From: JAAZBV01 sp964460435
GTDB taxonomy: Bacteria > Desulfobacterota > DSM-4660 > Desulfatiglandales > HGW-15
NCBI GenBank assembly: GCA_964460435.1
Contig: CAYWRH010000083.1
Coordinates: forward strand, 1-18,375
Length of the DNA: 18,375 bases
Reading direction: 5' to 3'
The notes beneath the pieces are model-generated. The model ran no database searches, had not been told where the DNA came from, and was given only the letters and a program-made list of their open reading frames with translations. How positions within the stretch are numbered: the first letter of the stretch is position 1; each line of letters opens with the position of its first letter. Made by a program: the position numbers and the translations under genes. Below are positions 15,211-18,375 of the stretch, in pieces.

Positions 15211-15239
15211 ATTTATCATAATATAACGCCTGCTGTCAA
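15211..15239 (-). promoter_or_regulatory. Candidate promoter for the minus-strand structured transcript
   Basis: On the minus strand a consensus -35 TTGACA (15239-15234) is followed after 17 bases by ATAAAT (15216-15211). A better -10 match, TATGAT (15220-15215), lies at a spacing of only 13. The predicted start is near 15204, giving a transcript of about 200 nucleotides up to the terminator. Confidence 0.45.
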
Positions 15240-15266
15240 AATATTACGCATGGAGGCTGTCACCAG

Positions 15267-16241
15267 ATGTTCAAGTTAAGATTGATCATCCCTGACCGGG
15301 GTAAGGGATATATATCTGTTTATATCTTATTTGTCTGCCTTTTGCTGTTATCAGTATCTGGCGGGTGGGCTCAGTCAGATTTAACAACAGGTTACAATAT
15401 CCAATCCGGAGAGCACAAATACAAGGTGGGTGGCAACCGTAAATACCTGCTTTACATCCCTGCCTCATATAATACAAAAAAAGGTGCGCCTCTTGTCCTA
15501 TTCTTTCACGGAGGTGGGGGAAACATGGAGCAGGCCGCATCAGATTATGGCTGGGAAGAAAAGGCTGATAAGGAGGGTTTTGTCCTTGCATTCCCAAACG
15601 GCTCAAGCCGTCTGCCAAGACAGCACCTTGCCACCTGGAATGCCGGTAACTGCTGCGGCTATGCGCGCGATAAAAAGATAGATGACATAAAATTTGTGAA
15701 ACAGGTAATTGCTGATATCAAACAGAGGGCTAATATAGATGAAAGGAGGGTATTTGCCACCGGCATGTCAAATGGCGGTATGATGACCTACAGGCTTGCC
15801 TGTGAGATGGCTGACACCTTCAGGGCAATTGCATCTGTTGCAGGAACAGACAACACAAAGGAATGTAGCCCTTTAAGGCCTATATCTGTTATGCATATAC
15901 ATGCCCTTGATGATACCCATGTTCTTTTTAATGGCGGGGCAGGTGCGGATGCCTTCAGAGATGAGACAAAGGTGACCGACTTTACATCTGTGAAAGAGAC
16001 GATCAATAGATGGATAACCCGCAACAAGGCAGAGAATAGGCCTGAAAGGATTATGGACAGACACGGGGCATATGCTGATCTTTACACATCAAGATATAAT
16101 AAAACACAGATAGAACTGGTTGTAACAGAAACCGGTGGCCATTCATGGCCCGGAGGTAAACCGGTCCGCGGCAAAACCCCGTCAAAGGCCATAATGGCAA
16201 ATGATTTGATCTGGGAGTTTTTTATGAGGCAGGCCCCGTAA
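15267..16241 (+). CDS. Secreted esterase of the PHB depolymerase / LpqC family
   Basis: A 324-residue alpha/beta hydrolase related to poly(3-hydroxybutyrate) depolymerases and CE1 feruloyl/acetylxylan esterases (LpqC-like). Residues 1-36 look like a signal peptide with a basic start, hydrophobic core VYILFVCLLLLSVSG and cleavage near GWAQ, so the enzyme probably acts in the periplasm or outside. The oxyanion region is LVLFFHGGGGN. The nucleophile elbow GMSNGG gives Ser168, the acid is Asp215 or Asp216 (HALDDTHV), and the base is His292 (TGGHSWPGG). All three catalytic elements are intact. The true substrate (polyester, feruloyl or acetyl ester) cannot be told. GGAGG lies 10 bases before the ATG. 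Its 3' end overlaps the convergent thiamine-binding protein gene by 20 bases. Confidence 0.88.
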   Translation: MFKLRLIIPDRGKGYISVYILFVCLLLLSVSGGWAQSDLTTGYNIQSGEHKYKVGGNRKYLLYIPASYNTKKGAPLVLFFHGGGGNMEQAASDYGWEEKADKEGFVLAFPNGSSRLPRQHLATWNAGNCCGYARDKKIDDIKFVKQVIADIKQRANIDERRVFATGMSNGGMMTYRLACEMADTFRAIASVAGTDNTKECSPLRPISVMHIHALDDTHVLFNGGAGADAFRDETKVTDFTSVKETINRWITRNKAENRPERIMDRHGAYADLYTSRYNKTQIELVVTETGGHSWPGGKPVRGKTPSKAIMANDLIWEFFMRQAP

Positions 16242-16518
16242 CAGATGCCTTTTTGCTATTTATGGTAGCATTTTTATCGAGCCTGTCATCCACCTTTAAA
16301 TCTATTATAATACGTTTTGCTCCCTCCTTTATATGGGCCGCATGCACCTTTTTAATAAGGTCAAACAGCTCATCAAGGCCTGGTGTCTCCACAGTGGTGG
16401 ACATGCCGCCCACCTCGTATGTATAGCCCGATTTTTCTATTACCGAGACCCCTTTTTTTACAAAGCGGCTTACGCTTGTCCCTTCACCGATCGGGTAGAC
16501 AGATATCTGTGCAATCAT
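16222..16518 (-). CDS. MTH1187/YkoF-type thiamine-binding protein (DUF77)
   Basis: A 98-residue small cytoplasmic protein of the MTH1187 family, whose relatives form ferredoxin-like folds and bind thiamine or its pyrimidine. Typical features are IAQISVYPIGEGTSVSRFV at the N-terminus and the GGMSTTVE.PGLDELFDLI segment. The start is set at the ATG at 16518, because AGGAGG (16529-16524) is then 5 bases away; a GTG two codons earlier would overlap the ribosome binding site itself. The C-terminal 20 bases overlap the convergent esterase gene. No thi genes or TPP riboswitch are near, so the role is assigned by family only. Confidence 0.85.
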   Translation of the reverse strand: MIAQISVYPIGEGTSVSRFVKKGVSVIEKSGYTYEVGGMSTTVETPGLDELFDLIKKVHAAHIKEGAKRIIIDLKVDDRLDKNATINSKKASVTGPAS

Positions 16519-16523
16519 GATCA

Positions 16524-16529
16524 CCTCCT
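16524..16529 (-). promoter_or_regulatory. Ribosome binding site that decides the thiamine-binding protein start
   Basis: AGGAGG on the minus strand, 5 bases before the ATG at 16518. It overlaps an in-frame GTG at 16524 and so rules that codon out as the main start. Confidence 0.8.
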
Positions 16530-16737
16530 GATAAAAGGTTTACTATTCCATTACACTGTCAAATACCATCCTCATATCTCTTTCTCACTAAGGCGTTTTT
16601 GAAACCTGCCTAATTATAAGGGTTTTATCTGAATCATCAAGTGCCCATGTCTAATCAGAATTTAGAGCAGGATTCTTGCTCTCCTGGCCAAATGGTGCCT
16701 CTTGCAATTAAACATATTTTCCCTTTCAGAGCAGAGA

Positions 16738-17127
16738 TCACTTTATCGGAACTATGAACAACCCTGCAACCTTCTTTTGACCGTCAAAGACCACCTGAAT
16801 ATCAAGATTTGCCTTTTCAAATTCACAGGTAACAGATACCTTTTCGTACCCCTGGATATTCTCTGTTTTTGTCTTTACCTGTTTTTTAAATTTGCCTGTC
16901 TGACCTGTAACAGAGAGCCATGTATCTTTCAATGACGCTTCCGGAAGTGCGCTGGTCATTTTTGCATCAAACCATTTTACTGCCGATGAAAAATCTTCCC
17001 TTGCGAGAAGCTCCACGAACTTGCCTGCAAGGGTTTCCGTGGTATCCTCCTGAGCTGCTGAAGCTATCTGGATATTAAAAAGTAAAACTGTTGATAAAAC
17101 TATTAAAAGCCATAATCTCTTTGTCAT
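16738..17127 (-). CDS. Secreted DUF3887-type protein
   Basis: A 129-residue exported protein. Residues about 1-24 are a signal peptide (MTKRLWLLIVLSTVLLF, cleavage near ASAA). The mature part (ETLAGKFVELLAREDFSSAVKWFDAKMTSALPEASLKDTWLSVTGQTG, then VSVTCEFEKANLDIQVVFDGQKKVAGLFI) matches the DUF3887 pattern, a cystatin/NTF2-like alpha+beta fold often found alone or fused to alpha/beta hydrolases. The function is unknown. The start is placed at the ATG at 17127 rather than 17133, because the ribosome binding site AGGGGG abuts the earlier ATG directly and is 6 bases from the later one. It follows the SdpI-family gene by 27 bases and appears to be the last gene of the DUF2089-YIP1-SdpI unit. Confidence 0.8.
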   Translation of the reverse strand: MTKRLWLLIVLSTVLLFNIQIASAAQEDTTETLAGKFVELLAREDFSSAVKWFDAKMTSALPEASLKDTWLSVTGQTGKFKKQVKTKTENIQGYEKVSVTCEFEKANLDIQVVFDGQKKVAGLFIVPIK

Positions 17128-17133
17128 TTTCAT

Positions 17134-17139
17134 CCCCCT
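17134..17139 (-). promoter_or_regulatory. Ribosome binding site that decides the DUF3887 gene start
   Basis: AGGGGG on the minus strand directly touches an in-frame ATG at 17133 (spacing zero) and lies 6 bases before a second ATG at 17127. The second is therefore preferred. Confidence 0.7.
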
Positions 17140-17154
17140 GTAAAAATTTTTATA

Positions 17155-17493
17155 TTATAGTTTACGCGCATACATGTAAGATGTGACTGCTGGTACAAGG
17201 ATTATTAATGGCGCAAGCAATATGGGAAAAAATAAAATACTGTTTTGATCAATGGGCAGAAATATGGTGGCAATGCCCAGTATCGCCAGAACAGCCGACC
17301 ATATTAATAATTGTCTGCCACCGTATTTGTTTATCCTGTACCAGTTTTCATCTGACTCAAATGATTTTTTAAACCTGATGCCATACCACCTGTTCATAGG
17401 CATTTCGCCCCTGACCAGAGGGATACTGATCAGCGCAATTACCAGCGCTAAAAAAATGTGAGATATGCCGAATATTATACTTAATGAAGTCAT
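17155..17493 (-). CDS. SdpI-family membrane protein
   Basis: A 112-residue integral membrane protein with three likely transmembrane segments (about 2-24, 51-70 and 77-100). Between the first two is the family signature WYGIRFKKSFESDENWYRINKYGGRQL, matching the SdpI/YhfL pattern (GIRT...S...W...H...G). SdpI of Bacillus is an immunity protein and signal transducer for the SdpC toxin, but most relatives are uncharacterised, and no sdpC-like toxin gene is visible here. The start is set at the ATG at 17493, because GGAGGAG (17503-17497) lies just before it and would be inside the frame if an ATG at 17505 were used. It begins 19 bases after the YIP1-type gene. Confidence 0.85.
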   Translation of the reverse strand: MTSLSIIFGISHIFLALVIALISIPLVRGEMPMNRWYGIRFKKSFESDENWYRINKYGGRQLLIWSAVLAILGIATIFLPIDQNSILFFPILLAPLIILVPAVTSYMYARKL

Positions 17494-17496
17494 GAT

Positions 17497-17503
17497 CTCC
17501 TCC
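17497..17503 (-). promoter_or_regulatory. Ribosome binding site that decides the SdpI-family gene start
   Basis: GGAGGAG on the minus strand sits 3 bases (from its last G) to 5 bases (from its GGAGG core) before the ATG at 17493. It overlaps the in-frame ATG at 17505, making that upstream codon unlikely. Confidence 0.75.
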
Positions 17504-17512
17504 ATTAGAGAT

Positions 17513-18088
17513 TTACAACTTAAGGATACCTGTCAGATAACTTATGATTATTAAAGAGAGTGTCTGGGCAATAAAAAGACCTACTGTAAAGGATGAAATG
17601 AGCCTTGCACCCTTGAGGTCAAATGAGACCTTATATGAATTATACATAAGTGCCACCATAAAAGAGAGGCAAAGATATGCCGTACACTGGATAATGTAAG
17701 CAGCAGCTATCGTTGTTCCGAATCCCGGTATCTTCATTATGAGTGGTGTAATTGCTGATACAATATTTGGCCACCTCGCAAAGGCCTGTGTGGCTGCAAT
17801 ATCTATAATCCTGAATGTGGATTTTGTGAGTATGCTACCCAGCACTAGAAAGACCACTGTTGATATGACCCAGTTAATTAGATTCATAACAATCAGATAC
17901 CATAACGGTTTTGGCAGCATAGTAAACATGTTTAATACCCCGTTGAACTGTGCATTGCTGAAAGAGCCTAAAATCGCTGCAAGGATGATTGCGATTAATC
18001 CAGTTATTAAAACCGGCACTCCTGAAAACCTTAAGAATGGATTGAAAAACAGGACATCAAAACCCGGTTTATCATTTTTCCCGTTCAT
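17513..18088 (-). CDS. YIP1-type multi-pass membrane protein
   Basis: A 191-residue membrane protein with about five transmembrane segments (near 25-45, 62-88, 105-120, 124-148 and 165-188). The arrangement and the segment STFRIIDIAATQAFARWPNIVS resemble bacterial YIP1-family proteins, which have no settled biochemical function. It is preceded by AAGGAAAAATAA. Its ATG directly abuts the stop codon of the DUF2089 gene (TAAATG), so the two are translated from one mRNA. It would place a membrane partner in the same unit as a cytoplasmic DNA-binding protein, an SdpI-family protein and an exported DUF3887 protein. Confidence 0.75.
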   Translation of the reverse strand: MNGKNDKPGFDVLFFNPFLRFSGVPVLITGLIAIILAAILGSFSNAQFNGVLNMFTMLPKPLWYLIVMNLINWVISTVVFLVLGSILTKSTFRIIDIAATQAFARWPNIVSAITPLIMKIPGFGTTIAAAYIIQCTAYLCLSFMVALMYNSYKVSFDLKGARLISSFTVGLFIAQTLSLIIISYLTGILKL

Positions 18089-18352
18089 TTATTTTTCCTT
18101 TTCCTTGATTGCGTCTATTATCTCATTAAGCTGGTTTCTTACGGTCGGGTAGCTCAGTTTTTTTATCTCTGCCATCTCCTTCAGGCTTCCGCTTGCCTTG
18201 ATAAATTGTATTATAAACTCCTGATGGGCATTTGAAAGACTCGCTAAAACAGGCATCTGATACAGCCCTTCCACCTCTGTGTTGCATTTTTCACAGCATA
18301 ATCTTTTTACAGAAAGTATATTTTCACAACTAGGGCATTTTTGGGGTAACAT
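18089..18352 (-). CDS. DUF2089-type zinc-ribbon/HTH regulator
   Basis: An 87-residue protein. The N-terminus is a zinc ribbon with C6-x2-C9 and C20-x2-C23 (KCPSCEN, CCEKC). The C-terminal half carries a sigma-like helix-turn-helix (about residues 50-82, FIKASGSLKEMAEIKKLSYPTVRNQLNEII). This is the DUF2089 layout, proposed to be DNA-binding. AGGAGG lies 6 bases before the ATG at 18352. It is the first visible gene of the minus-strand unit with the YIP1-type, SdpI-family and DUF3887 genes and is a likely regulator of that unit. The promoter would be at or beyond the window edge. Confidence 0.85.
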   Translation of the reverse strand: MLPQKCPSCENILSVKRLCCEKCNTEVEGLYQMPVLASLSNAHQEFIIQFIKASGSLKEMAEIKKLSYPTVRNQLNEIIDAIKEKEK

Positions 18353-18375
18353 ATATACCTCCTGTTAAATTTAAT

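Larger units (their letters stand above)
14897..15266. other. 370-base gap holding a structured minus-strand element
   Basis: No long reading frame. From right to left on the minus strand it holds: a promoter-like sequence (15239-15211), a 17-codon ORF (15180-15127), a 5-bp hairpin (15125-15110), an 8-bp hairpin (15097-15072), an intrinsic terminator (15048-15005), and a possible 21-codon GTG-start ORF (14972-14907). The last one ends just before the ribosome binding site of the 113-residue membrane protein and is weakly supported (its product would be basic, VKERLRRRVKEESGR...). On the + strand GGAGG at 15252-15256 is the ribosome binding site of the esterase gene at 15267. Confidence 0.6.

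Noticed and set aside
16530..16737. Hairpin AGAGCA/TGCTCT near 16664-16682 as a terminator for the DUF3887 gene
   Set aside because: The stem is only six base pairs and no T-run follows on the minus strand.
1..18375. CRISPR arrays, tRNA or rRNA genes, insertion sequences, phage or integrase genes
   Set aside because: No regularly spaced repeats, cloverleaf-like sequences, transposase or integrase motifs were recognised on either strand.

Overview
The window looks like chromosomal DNA of a Gram-negative anaerobe, most likely a member of Desulfobacterota (sulfate-reducer type). The evidence is a siroheme-dependent (Ahb) heme pathway, a PurS-PurL fusion followed by a separate PurQ, an outer-membrane TonB-dependent receptor, and moderate GC content. 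Taxonomy is inferred from gene content only; no rRNA is present.

Left region (1-8118): a large TonB-dependent outer-membrane receptor on the + strand, with a perfect palindrome in its leader and a strong hairpin terminator behind it. It faces a minus-strand unit purSL-purQ-tetR, in which de novo purine synthesis genes (FGAM synthase) are followed 10 bases later by a TetR-family regulator. The regulator ends next to the receptor gene and may control it.

Middle region (8308-14120, all +): a ClpX-like AAA+ ATPase whose stop codon overlaps the start of ahbC by one base, then hemB, ahbD and an AhbA/AhbB-type siroheme decarboxylase subunit. HemB makes porphobilinogen, an early tetrapyrrole step. 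The decarboxylase, AhbC and AhbD turn siroheme into heme via 12,18-didecarboxysiroheme and Fe-coproporphyrin III. Both gaps around hemB contain inverted repeats, one of them a 30-bp stem that is fully paired only as + strand RNA if G-U pairs are allowed.

Right region (14125-18352): mostly small minus-strand genes: two small membrane-associated proteins, an MTH1187-type thiamine-binding protein, a DUF3887 protein, an SdpI-family membrane protein, a YIP1-type membrane protein and a DUF2089 regulator. The last four read as one operon, DUF2089-YIP1-SdpI-DUF3887. One + strand gene encodes a secreted esterase of the PHB depolymerase/LpqC type. The 370-base gap at 14897-15266 holds the most unusual structure: on the minus strand a promoter-like sequence, a 17-codon ORF rich in aromatic residues, two hairpins and a textbook intrinsic terminator whose stem can be competed by an upstream segment. 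This could be a small RNA or mRNA, or an attenuation leader for the membrane-protein gene downstream.

No tRNA, rRNA, CRISPR array, insertion sequence or phage gene was recognised.
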